DNA of 21,426 bases from JBFELO01 sp041552055. Lineage in GTDB: Bacteria > Acidobacteriota > Thermoanaerobaculia > Thermoanaerobaculales > Sulfomarinibacteraceae. The notes beneath the pieces are model-generated. The model was given only the letters and a program-made list of their open reading frames with translations. It was not told the origin of the DNA and did not search any database. The DNA lies in contig JBFELO010000082.1 in NCBI GenBank assembly GCA_041552055.1, forward strand, positions 1 to 21,426, written 5' to 3'. The position numbers were made by a program, and so were the translations under genes. Shown here piece after piece: positions 14,665-21,426 of the stretch; position 1 is the stretch's first letter; the number at the start of each line of letters is the position of its first letter.

Positions 14665-15003
14665 CCCCCGCCCGCCCAGATCCGAGATGCAAGATGCAAG
14701 GCCGCCCGCCCGGCCGGGGTATGTGGTCTTGTGGGCCTGGGGGATCGAGGGCGTTAACGGACCTGATCGCGCAGAATCCCGCCACCCCCTCACCCCCAGG
14801 TGCCGTAGGCACCGGTCATCCCCTCATTCCCTGTCGAGGGTCGCCGGGCGAGAGGTCGCGAGTGCGACTCGCTGCGCGAATCGCGGTGGATACCAAGCGC
14901 CCATACTCCCCCTGCGCCATGGAGTTTTCGCTCGGTATCTCGGCGCGCCATAGTCGCGAGAGATCCCATCGCTCGTGGCGTGAGAAGCGCCGCGCCACTC
15001 CAC
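14665..15003. other. gene-free stretch between convergent genes
   Basis: I see no credible gene in these 339 bases; open frames here are GC-driven. It contains a short direct repeat (GATGCAAGATGCAAG near 14687-14701), a C-rich tract, and a small perfect hairpin GCGAGT-GCG-ACTCGC at 14858-14872. It does not contain the TCCCCAAC hairpin repeat found in the other two convergent gaps. Confidence 0.5.
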
Positions 15004-15026
15004 AGTAATTCGCGCGGCGAATTACT
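15004..15026. terminator. perfect palindromic hairpin overlapping the nitroreductase stop codon, possible terminator
   Basis: AGTAATTCGC and GCGAATTACT form a perfect 10-bp inverted repeat around a GCG loop. The TAA stop of the minus-strand nitroreductase lies inside the stem. No U-run follows on either strand, so it may act as an mRNA 3'-end stabiliser or a weak bidirectional terminator for the operon that ends here. Confidence 0.5.
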
Positions 15027-15540
15027 CGTGCCACACGGTGACGTCGAGCAGCGGCCGACGGCTGCGGCTGTTCGCCTGCTCGGCCGGAAATCCCACCGGC
15101 ACGACGGCCACCGGTCGCCAGCCGTCGGGCAGGGCCAGCTCTCGCGCCACCGCCCGCTCGTCGAACGCACCCACCCAGCACGCGCCCAGCCCCAACTCGG
15201 TAGCGGCGAGCAGCAGATTTTCGGTCGCGGCCGCCGTGTCCTGCAGGCAGTACAACTCACGCCCACGCGGCCCATAGTGGCGGGCACTCTCTTCGGGCAC
15301 CGCACAGACCACGATCACGGCAGGCGCCGCCGCGACGAACGACTGGCCGTGCGCAGCGCTCGCCAGGGCACGTCGGAGTCCGGGTGAGAGAACCACCGCG
15401 AACCGCCATGGCTGCAGGTTGCCGCCGCTGGGTGCCCAGATCGCGGCCTCGAGCATGGCCTCGATGGTTGCTCGGGGCACCGGATCCTGGCGGTACCTGC
15501 GACACGAAAAACGCTGTCGGAACAGGGTGCTGGCGTCCAT
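15022..15540 (-). CDS. nitroreductase-family FMN oxidoreductase
   Basis: The 172-aa product has the standard nitroreductase layout: the N-terminal FMN-phosphate-contacting RFSCRRYRQDPV, then APSGGNLQPWRF (about 37-48) contacting the flavin and dimer partner, a central ENLLLAATELGLGACWVGAF helix-strand, and VPVGFPAEQ near the C-terminus. Members use NAD(P)H to reduce nitro, quinone or enone compounds, or modify cofactors. The length fits the small class close to the minimal fold. The ATG at 15540 follows AGGTGG. It is the last gene of a minus-strand run, 16 bp after the Mth938-like gene. Specific substrate unknown. The neighbours (thioredoxin-like, transporter) point to general redox housekeeping and not clearly to the aromatic pathway. 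Confidence 0.87.
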   Translation of the reverse strand: MDASTLFRQRFSCRRYRQDPVPRATIEAMLEAAIWAPSGGNLQPWRFAVVLSPGLRRALASAAHGQSFVAAAPAVIVVCAVPEESARHYGPRGRELYCLQDTAAATENLLLAATELGLGACWVGAFDERAVARELALPDGWRPVAVVPVGFPAEQANSRSRRPLLDVTVWHE

Positions 15541-15556
15541 CTCGCGGCCACCTCGC

Positions 15557-15904
15557 TCAGCAGGTCAGGTGGAGCGCCGCCATTGCGTCGCGACCTTCCC
15601 GCACCAGCCGGTTGTACTCCTCCACGACGCGCCCCGTCCGCTGGACCACCACCTGCGATCCCGCGGCCGCGAATGCCTCGACGGCGCCATCCTGCACCTT
15701 GACGCGACCGAAGTAGCCCGTGCCGAGGCACACGACTTCAGGGGCGAGGGCTATCAGGGGCGCCAGGTCCTCGGCGGCGTACACATGGCCTCCGGCCCGT
15801 CGCCACCACGGCGACAGCACTCGGTCGCGCAGCAAGAGCACATCCAGGCCGTAGTCGGCACCGTCAATCCGGATCCGGCCGAACCCATAGCTGTCGATGT
15901 GCAT
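15557..15904 (-). CDS. Mth938-like (DUF498) domain protein
   Basis: This 115-aa protein matches the small Mth938-like fold family. It opens MHIDSYGFGRIRIDG, has VYAAEDLAPLIALAPEVVCLGTGYFGRVKV in the middle, and continues AFAAAGSQVVVQRTGRVVEEYNRLVREGR, where the last part corresponds to the T..A...YN stretch usual in the family. No enzymatic activity is established for bacterial members, some of which are homologous to a mitochondrial complex I assembly factor (NDUFAF3). The start has no strong ribosome-binding site. A TATGAT at 15913-15918 lies only eight bases upstream, so a leaderless transcript is conceivable. It sits between the transporter and the nitroreductase on the same strand. Confidence 0.8.
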   Translation of the reverse strand: MHIDSYGFGRIRIDGADYGLDVLLLRDRVLSPWWRRAGGHVYAAEDLAPLIALAPEVVCLGTGYFGRVKVQDGAVEAFAAAGSQVVVQRTGRVVEEYNRLVREGRDAMAALHLTC

Positions 15905-15975
15905 CTGCGGCCATCATACACCGGGTGATGAAACGTCCTCCGCCGCCCGTTCGTCGTTGCAGCCCCACATGAGGA

Positions 15976-17241
15976 TCAGAGGAGATCCATCAACTGCCGG
16001 ACCAAGACCGCGCCGAACAACACCAGGGCGCACCACAACAGGCACGTACCGAGTGGTCCGTTGCTGTACTCCCCCAGCAGCCGACGCCGCGAGTTGAGCC
16101 ACAGCAGGCTCGCCGCCAGCAACGGCATGAACAAACCGCCCGTCAGCGTGTACACCTTGATGACCCAGATCGGTCTGTCGAGCACCAGCAGGATCATCGG
16201 CGGCAGCGCCAGGTACAGTAGGTAGCCCCTGTAGGCCCATCCTCGTGTGTCCACGTCGGTGCTCGGTCGCGATCTGAAACCGCGCAGGAAATCCGCGAAG
16301 AGGTACGGCACTCCGTTCCACACGCCCAACGTGCTGGTGAACACCGCCCCCCACACTCCGACCAGAAAGACCGCTGAGCCGATCGCGCCCCACACCGATC
16401 CCAGGCGAGCACCGGCGGCCTCGCGAATCGCTTCGCCGCAAGCCACCAGGCCGGCGCTGCCGGCCGGCATTCCACCACCGCCACCGAGCACGACGGCCGC
16501 CAGAAGCAGCATCGCGACCCCGAACAGTCCGGTCAGTGCATACCCGACCGCGAGGTCGAGTCGAACTCTCTTGAGAGCCCCCGGGTCGGCCCACCCCCGC
16601 TCGCGGATCCAGTAGCCGTAAGAAAGCAGGGTGACGCTGCCGCCGACTCCTCCCATGAGGCTCAATGATGTTGCCGCCGAGCCCTGAGGCAGCGTCGGCA
16701 TCAGTCCCCGGATCGCCGCGCCGAGGTCAGCACCCACCAGGGCCACGCTCACCAGAAGCGTCGCGACCATGACGCCGATCAGCACCTTCATGGTCCGTTC
16801 GAAGAACTCGTACCGTCCGACCGCCACCAAACCCAACGCAGCCAGCGAATGCAGCACGGCCCAGACTCTGATCGACACCGACGGCACGAGCGCGTGGGCG
16901 GCGACACCACACGCCGACATCAGGCCGCCCGCGACGACAAAGCTCCACACCACCAGGTACACCAGGAAGTACACCTGAAAGGGGCGCCAGACGTGGCGCC
17001 CCCAGCCGTCGAGCAAGGTCGTTCCCGTGGCCAGCTGCCAGCGCGCCACGCCCTCGTTCAGAGCCAGCTTGAGCACTGCGCCCGCCACGATGACCCAGAC
17101 CAGCACCTCCCCGAAGTCCGCACCCGCCAGCATGGCGGCCAGCAGATCGCCGGCACCGACCCCGGTCGCGGCAATCGCGAGGCCCGGTCCCAGGGTGCCG
17201 AGCACACCCGGCACCGATCGATTATGAGGTGTCGCCCGCAT
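15976..17241 (-). CDS. divergent Nramp-family transporter-like membrane protein
   Basis: The 421-aa product has about eleven hydrophobic segments and the general Nramp order, opening with LGPGLAIAATGVGAGDLLAA in helix 1 and followed by a GADFGEVLVWVIVAG segment typical of the family. The metal-binding DPGN of canonical Nramp helix 1 is replaced by GVGAGD (27-32). The helix 6 MPH signature is replaced by GGVGGSVTLLSYGYWIRERG (197-216). It is therefore unlikely to be an ordinary Mn2+/Fe2+ Nramp and may carry another ion or solute. The start ATG has a weak ribosome-binding site. It lies 28 bp downstream of the thioredoxin-like gene and is probably co-transcribed with it. Family placement is fairly confident; substrate unknown. 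Confidence 0.78.
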   Translation of the reverse strand: MRATPHNRSVPGVLGTLGPGLAIAATGVGAGDLLAAMLAGADFGEVLVWVIVAGAVLKLALNEGVARWQLATGTTLLDGWGRHVWRPFQVYFLVYLVVWSFVVAGGLMSACGVAAHALVPSVSIRVWAVLHSLAALGLVAVGRYEFFERTMKVLIGVMVATLLVSVALVGADLGAAIRGLMPTLPQGSAATSLSLMGGVGGSVTLLSYGYWIRERGWADPGALKRVRLDLAVGYALTGLFGVAMLLLAAVVLGGGGGMPAGSAGLVACGEAIREAAGARLGSVWGAIGSAVFLVGVWGAVFTSTLGVWNGVPYLFADFLRGFRSRPSTDVDTRGWAYRGYLLYLALPPMILLVLDRPIWVIKVYTLTGGLFMPLLAASLLWLNSRRRLLGEYSNGPLGTCLLWCALVLFGAVLVRQLMDLL

Positions 17242-17269
17242 GCTTCACCACTGTTGTCAGCGAGTCCGG

Positions 17270-18028
17270 TCAGCCCGCCGAGTCGAGGACGTCGGCGAGC
17301 CGGCGCCACGTGATTTCACCTTTGCGACGCACCCGGGAGTCGTCGTCGGCCTCGCGTCGTTTTCGGAGCTCGGCGAGGCGTTCGACAGAGAACGGTCCCT
17401 CCAGGCTGCCACCGATCATGGCGTACCACACCGGCGGCGACTCGGTCCTCGGATCGACCTCCCCGGCATCGCGCACGATCGCCGGCTCCCCGGCACCGAG
17501 GCGCCTCCGTGAGAGGAGACCGGCGCCGATCACCATCGCCGTGACCAGTGCCGCGATCGCCAGCACTCCGGAACCACGACCCGTAGCTGCCGCGGGCAGT
17601 GCAGCCCCTCGGCCGAGCCTGCTCTCCAGCGCCCCGAACACACGCTGCGCGTCGCCGGCGGCGAGCAGCTCTCCTTCCGGTCCATAGAGCACAAAGTGGG
17701 GGATGCTTTGGATGCGGTACTGCCGTGCGACCGGGCTTTCCCAGTCGATGACGTCGACCTTGCGCACCGCCAGGGAATCGACGTGTGACTCCGCGAGTCG
17801 GTCGACGTGGGGCTCGATGATGCGGCACGGCATACACCAGTCGGCATAGAAATCGAAGAGTACGAGCTTACCGGGTACCAGGTGTGCCTCGAGATCCACC
17901 TCCCGTCCCTGGCTGATGACCTCGATGTCCGCTCCATGACCCGGCGCCGGGACCAGGACGAACGCCACGGCCAGCCCCGCCCAGAGCACGGCTGACAATC
18001 CCCTCACCGACCGAGACGCGCGCCTCAT
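17270..18028 (-). CDS. secreted/membrane-anchored thioredoxin-fold protein with C-terminal GYF_2-like domain
   Basis: This 252-aa protein has an N-terminal signal peptide (positive start, hydrophobic 11-28, cleavage near 33), then a thioredoxin fold with active site WCMPC (Cys65, Cys68) and cis-proline SIP110. A transmembrane segment follows at about 154-173. After it comes a short domain (about 200-247) with WYAMIGGSLEGPFSVERLAEL, which resembles the GYF_2 (DUF4339) domain. The thioredoxin part would be extracytoplasmic and the GYF_2-like part cytoplasmic. Thioredoxin folds of this kind reduce or form disulfides outside the membrane, as in DsbD C-terminal or TlpA proteins. GYF_2 domains often sit on the cytoplasmic side of membrane proteins and bind partners. 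It is the first gene of the minus-strand operon. The ribosome-binding site is poor. Confidence 0.82.
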   Translation of the reverse strand: MRRASRSVRGLSAVLWAGLAVAFVLVPAPGHGADIEVISQGREVDLEAHLVPGKLVLFDFYADWCMPCRIIEPHVDRLAESHVDSLAVRKVDVIDWESPVARQYRIQSIPHFVLYGPEGELLAAGDAQRVFGALESRLGRGAALPAAATGRGSGVLAIAALVTAMVIGAGLLSRRRLGAGEPAIVRDAGEVDPRTESPPVWYAMIGGSLEGPFSVERLAELRKRREADDDSRVRRKGEITWRRLADVLDSAG

Positions 18029-18125
18029 GACCTCGTCAATGTATCAAATACCTCTCCGTCAGGGACACCCGGTCATGAGGACCTGTGCGTTGACGCGGAA
18101 CGTCGATTCTTGACCGGGGAGGGGC

Positions 18126-19253
18126 ATGCGGTTCCATCAGGTGTTTGACGAACTCGACGAGTTCATGGCCACCTACCGGGGTGCGATTTCCAGGGAAGGA
18201 ATGCTTCTGCGAAGCGACACCGAGTACCCCGAGGGTACGGTGCTGAATATCGAGATCTTGCTCGAGGACACGCTTCCGCTGATCTGCGGCACCGCCGGCG
18301 TCGTGAAGTTGATTCCCGCCGATCCATCTGGCCGACGGCAATTCGCCGTGGTCCTGGAGTTCCTCCAACTCAACGAGGAGAGCGACGGATTCGTCGATCG
18401 TCTCGTCACAGATCTTGAATCGAAGGGTGCCACTCCCTTCTCGTTCTATCAGTATCTGGAGCAGGGCCGAAGAGGCGTCAGGCGATCGCAGACCTCGCCG
18501 TTCGACGATGGATTCACTCCGCCTCCGACCTCCGTGAACGCCGACGACTTCTCCGAAGACACCCCCACTCCCGCGGTCGAGAACGACGACGGATCCGCGC
18601 GCCCCGGCTCCAGGCACAGGGCGACCCGGAGGTGGTTCTTGGGCGCGGCCGCGTCGTGCGCGGTGATCGTCGGCCTGGTCGTGGTCGGATCAGGCATCTG
18701 GCCGCGGCTTCGATCCCCTCGCGAGACCGCTCCCGATTCGTACGTCGCTGTCGCTCGCGGCCGTATCGACGTGACCGCGGCACCCCTACCAGAAGATCCT
18801 GAGGAGAGAGTGAGTTCGGTGGCGGAAGGGCCATTCGCCGAACAGACATCTTCCTCACCGGCCACGACCTCGCGTCTCGCGTCGGCAGCCAACATCGAGC
18901 GAGTCGACTGGACCGAATCGGGGCTCGCCACCGAGGTGACGATCCAGGCAGACGGGATGCTCGACGGCGCCGCGGTAGGGCATTTTCTCATGTCGGACGA
19001 CCCACAACCGCGACTGATCATCTACCTCTACGGCATCGGATCCAACGGGCTTGCCTACCGAACCGAGGTCGAAGGCAGCCAGCTCGACGCGATTCGCGTC
19101 TGGTATCACGATGACAAGTCACCTGTGCAGCTCCATATCGTTCTCGACTTCACCCACCGGGGGGTGGTCTCCCGCGCGCCCGTGATCGACGGCAACCGCC
19201 TGCTGATCACCCTGTTCGACGGCCCGGCGTCGGGTTCGAAACCCTCGACATGA
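18126..19253 (+). CDS. PilZ-like / transmembrane / AMIN-like domain protein
   Basis: The 375-aa product has three parts. Residues 1-100 resemble the PilZ-related domain common in Myxococcus-type bacteria (GAISREGMLLRS, PEGTVLNIEILLED, GTAGVVKLI). The c-di-GMP-binding RxxxR and the D/NxSxxG box are incomplete (only SREG remains), so ligand binding is doubtful. A charged, low-complexity linker (100-168) leads to one transmembrane helix (about 170-192). The remainder lies outside: a Ser/Pro/Glu-rich linker, then about 256-366 with ANIERVDWTESGLATEVTIQ and LHIVLDFTHRG, which resembles the AMIN domain of PilQ and amidase-targeting proteins. The ATG has GGGGAGGGG just upstream. The topology suggests a link between a cytoplasmic signal and the envelope or type IV pilus. 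The kinase gene follows 153 bp later on the same strand. Confidence 0.72.
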   Translation: MRFHQVFDELDEFMATYRGAISREGMLLRSDTEYPEGTVLNIEILLEDTLPLICGTAGVVKLIPADPSGRRQFAVVLEFLQLNEESDGFVDRLVTDLESKGATPFSFYQYLEQGRRGVRRSQTSPFDDGFTPPPTSVNADDFSEDTPTPAVENDDGSARPGSRHRATRRWFLGAAASCAVIVGLVVVGSGIWPRLRSPRETAPDSYVAVARGRIDVTAAPLPEDPEERVSSVAEGPFAEQTSSSPATTSRLASAANIERVDWTESGLATEVTIQADGMLDGAAVGHFLMSDDPQPRLIIYLYGIGSNGLAYRTEVEGSQLDAIRVWYHDDKSPVQLHIVLDFTHRGVVSRAPVIDGNRLLITLFDGPASGSKPST

Positions 19254-19278
19254 TGCTCCAACCGATGGTTCGAGCTGT

Positions 19279-19300
19279 CGGCTCGGCACGCTGTGAGCCG
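19279..19300 (+). terminator. small hairpin after the PilZ-AMIN gene, possible weak terminator
   Basis: CGGCTC (19279-19284) and GAGCCG (19295-19300) pair perfectly around a 10-base loop, 26 bp after the stop codon. No T-run follows, so termination is uncertain. It could equally be a chance GC-rich palindrome. Confidence 0.25.
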
Positions 19301-19406
19301 CCGGGCAACGCCCGCCTCATCGCCCATCACACCGCGACCGGCTGCAGGTGGCGGGGTTGTCGGATCCGATAAACTTGGATCTGGAAGGGACTTCGGAAGG
19401 CGGCTG

Positions 19407-21248
19407 ATGAAGCGGTTCGGCAAGTACATCCTGTTGGACCGGATCTCCTCCGGCGGCATGGCCGACGTCTATCGTGCCAAGCTTGTCGGCATCCGGGGTT
19501 TCGCGAAGACCATCGCCATCAAGAGGATCCACCCTCACCTCGCTGAACGCCGCCGCTTTCTCCGCATGTTCACCGACGAGGCAAAGATCGCCGCTCGACT
19601 CGTCCACCCGAACATCGTTCAGATCTACGACCTCGGCGAGGAGGAAGGCGTCCCATACATCGCGATGGAGTACGTCGGGGGCCGCGACCTGTACAGAGTC
19701 GTGAAACGCCTGGTCGTGAACGAGAAGACCTGCCCGTGGTCGTTGGCGACGCGCGTGATGGCCGATGTCTGCGACGGACTGTACTACGCGCACGAGTTTC
19801 GCACCCTTGACGGCCAGCCCCAGGAGATCGTACACCGCGACGTCAGTCCGCGGAACATTCTCATCTCGTACTCGGGCGAGGTGAAGCTCACCGACTTCGG
19901 CGTCGCACGTGCTCGCGACCGCGAGGAGCACACCGAGCACGGGGTCATCAAGGGCAAGGTCCGCTACATCAGCCCCGAGGGCGCGGCCGGCGCGTCGGTC
20001 GACGCCCGCAGCGACCTCTACTCCCTCGGCGTCGTGTTCACCGAAATGATGACCATGGAGCCGTTCAGGGAGGGCTCGAACGAGATGGCGATGTTGCTCG
20101 ACGTTCGCCACGGCCGCTACGATCGGAGCCGCCTCGCCGGCCTCCCCGAGCCGATCCAGAAGGTGATCGAGCGCGTTCTCGAACCAGAGCCGGAGAATCG
20201 TTATCCCGATGCCCAGGCGTTCAAGGAGGATCTGATCGCGAGCGCCGAGGGCGATGCGCGCCCGATGACCGACACCGAGCTCGCCGACTTCATGCAGGAG
20301 CAGTTCGCCAACGAGATCAAGCAGGAGCAGGAAGGCGACAGCCTCGCCGAAGGGCAGTTCACCGACGAGACACCCACCCTCTCGGCAGCGCCGTCGTTGG
20401 CGTCGGCCGGAGGCCATCCCCTCAACGTGTTCTCGGGCGCCGAAGGTGTCCACCCGCTGTCGTTGAATCTCCCCAAAGGGCGTCAGCACAGGCGGACCGT
20501 CCTCCCCTCGGAGGTCCCGCCCGCGCCCGATCTCGAAGGGGACCTGCTGCAGGCCTCGGTCCCCCGCCTGTTGCACAGGCTCAGGGAAGCACGGGAGACG
20601 GGACGCCTCGACCTGCGCCGCGAGCCGATTCAGAAGACGCTGTTTCTGGAAAACGGTGAGCCATCGTTCGCCGTGTCCAACGTGGAGAGTGAGTTCTTCG
20701 GTGAGTACCTGGTCGCCCGGGGGGCGCTGACCAGGGCGCAGCACGGAACGGTGCTCGATTTCGCCGCCAAGCAAGGCCTCCGATTCATGGAAGCCGCGCT
20801 TACGAAGCGGGTGCTGTCGCCCAACGACATCTACCGCTTTCTGGCGGACCAGATCCGGGACCGCATCCTGGAGCTCTTCTCCTGGACCGGTGGGAGTTAC
20901 GCCTTCTACCGTGACGTTCACGCCCCGGAGCCCGGGATGCCACTCAACCTCCGCACCCATACCCTGATCCACGAGGGCGTTCAGGACCGTGTCCCGTTGG
21001 TGGTCATCCGCCGCGCTCTCGAGGGGGTGATGCGACATCGGCTGGTCGCCACGAACGGCAACAGTCTGCCATCGGATCTCCAACTCTCCGGGCGTCAGCA
21101 GAGGATCCTCCGTACCATCGAGGAGGATCAGCCCACACCGGACCAGCTCATCAAGAAAGAGAAAGACGAGGAGGCGATCCTCCGCCTGCTCTACATGCTC
21201 GATCAGATCGAGCGGATCGAGTTCAAGCCGCCCGAGGCGGTAACCTGA
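19407..21248 (+). CDS. Ser/Thr protein kinase with C-terminal DUF4388/PATAN-like domain
   Basis: This 613-aa protein begins with a complete Hanks-type kinase domain (about 5-275). It has a glycine loop (ISSGGMADVYRAKL), Lys39 in IAIKRI, Glu58 in the C-helix, HRDVSPRN with Asp145 and Asn150, DFG at 163-165, and an SPEG in place of APE at 189-192. An acidic, low-complexity linker follows (about 280-375). Residues about 376-530 (DLLQASVPRLLHRLREARETG, LFLENGEPSFAVSN) match DUF4388, a domain seen in signalling proteins of Myxococcota and relatives. The tail (540-613) resembles a winged-helix or helical repeat extension. No transmembrane helix is seen, so it is cytoplasmic. ATG 19407 has GGAAGG six bases upstream; the frame extends back to 19293 without kinase sequence. 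The preceding PilZ-AMIN protein is a possible partner. Confidence 0.92.
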   Translation: MKRFGKYILLDRISSGGMADVYRAKLVGIRGFAKTIAIKRIHPHLAERRRFLRMFTDEAKIAARLVHPNIVQIYDLGEEEGVPYIAMEYVGGRDLYRVVKRLVVNEKTCPWSLATRVMADVCDGLYYAHEFRTLDGQPQEIVHRDVSPRNILISYSGEVKLTDFGVARARDREEHTEHGVIKGKVRYISPEGAAGASVDARSDLYSLGVVFTEMMTMEPFREGSNEMAMLLDVRHGRYDRSRLAGLPEPIQKVIERVLEPEPENRYPDAQAFKEDLIASAEGDARPMTDTELADFMQEQFANEIKQEQEGDSLAEGQFTDETPTLSAAPSLASAGGHPLNVFSGAEGVHPLSLNLPKGRQHRRTVLPSEVPPAPDLEGDLLQASVPRLLHRLREARETGRLDLRREPIQKTLFLENGEPSFAVSNVESEFFGEYLVARGALTRAQHGTVLDFAAKQGLRFMEAALTKRVLSPNDIYRFLADQIRDRILELFSWTGGSYAFYRDVHAPEPGMPLNLRTHTLIHEGVQDRVPLVVIRRALEGVMRHRLVATNGNSLPSDLQLSGRQQRILRTIEEDQPTPDQLIKKEKDEEAILRLLYMLDQIERIEFKPPEAVT

Positions 21249-21426
21249 CCGCCCACCCGTCCGGGCTATATGCTCTACGCCATAAGCTGTAAGCCCCACC
21301 CACGGGTGCTCTTCGTCTTGGCCGTCATCGTCATCGGCCGCCCACCCGCGTCCGCGTCCGCGTTCTCGTCCATGCCCGGCGCTCGCCGCCCACCCAACCG
21401 TCGTTGGTCGCTTGTCGCCGGACCGC
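21249..21426. other. gene-free right edge of the window
   Basis: No gene is apparent in the last 178 bp. CACCCGT (21254-21260) and ACGGGTG (21302-21308) form a 7-bp inverted repeat with a 41-base loop, a weak candidate for a kinase terminator. A short GCGTCC tandem repeat lies near 21349-21364. The sequence continues beyond the window. Confidence 0.4.

Noticed and set aside
14492..15008. plus-strand open frames running through the 14665-15003 gap
   Set aside because: They overlap the small protein in other frames, lack ribosome-binding sites and show Arg/Pro/Gly-rich low-complexity translations.
19317..21299. 660-codon minus-strand open frame opposite the kinase
   Set aside because: It is a shadow of the kinase reading frame with low-complexity composition; all kinase motifs are on the plus strand.
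1..21426. tRNA, rRNA, insertion sequence or prophage genes
   Set aside because: I saw no cloverleaf-like sequence, rRNA motif, transposase, integrase or phage gene on either strand.

Overview
The window is a GC-rich bacterial chromosome segment. It looks like a strict or facultative anaerobe that degrades aromatic or alicyclic acids through CoA thioesters. The strongest pathway marker is at the left edge: the N-terminal 70 residues of a BamA/Oah-type ring-opening hydrolase (6-oxocyclohex-1-ene-1-carbonyl-CoA hydrolase). The right end carries a degenerate PilZ-AMIN protein and a Ser/Thr kinase with a C-terminal DUF4388-like region. That style is common in Myxococcota, Desulfobacterota and Acidobacteriota, but the phylum cannot be fixed from this sequence alone.

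Layout. 1-211 (-): bamA-like gene, partial, divergent from a two-gene (+) acid-activation unit: an NDP-forming acyl-CoA synthetase (461-2551) and an AMP-forming acyl-CoA ligase (2561-4108). 4109-4494: a gene-free stretch filled by two tandem copies of a modular hairpin repeat. 4495-11370 (-): a six-gene beta-oxidation cluster, transcribed in the order SDR, SCP-x-type thiolase, DUF35 Zn-ribbon/OB protein, 3-hydroxyacyl-CoA dehydrogenase, second thiolase, and a 693-aa hydroxyacyl-CoA dehydrogenase/crotonase fusion. Divergent from it, 11512-13553 (+) encodes a 2-hydroxyacyl-CoA dehydratase/benzoyl-CoA reductase-type iron-sulfur subunit and its ASKHA-type ATPase activator, overlapping by ATGA. 13554-13780 holds a third hairpin-repeat copy. 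13781-14188 (-) is a tandem-ACT protein and 14320-14664 (+) an unrecognised small protein. 15022-18028 (-) is a probable operon: secreted thioredoxin/GYF_2-like protein, divergent Nramp-like transporter, Mth938-like protein and nitroreductase. 18126-21248 (+) holds the PilZ-TM-AMIN protein and the kinase.

How it may fit together (inference). BamA-type hydrolases make 3-hydroxypimeloyl-CoA. Oxidising that to glutaryl-CoA plus acetyl-CoA needs a hydroxyacyl-CoA dehydrogenase and a thiolase but no acyl-CoA dehydrogenase. The minus-strand cluster has exactly these activities, in duplicate, and no acyl-CoA dehydrogenase. The two synthetases could activate the acid or, for the NDP-forming one, make ATP from an acyl-CoA. 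The dehydratase/reductase-activator pair would supply an ATP-driven low-potential reduction or dehydration of a CoA ester. It has only one catalytic-type subunit, unlike the heteromeric class I benzoyl-CoA reductases.

The least explained features are the modular repeats (conserved flanks around sequence-divergent long hairpins, in two separate convergent intergenic regions), the single-subunit reductase/activase pair, and the fusion enzyme with a non-canonical nucleotide-binding loop.
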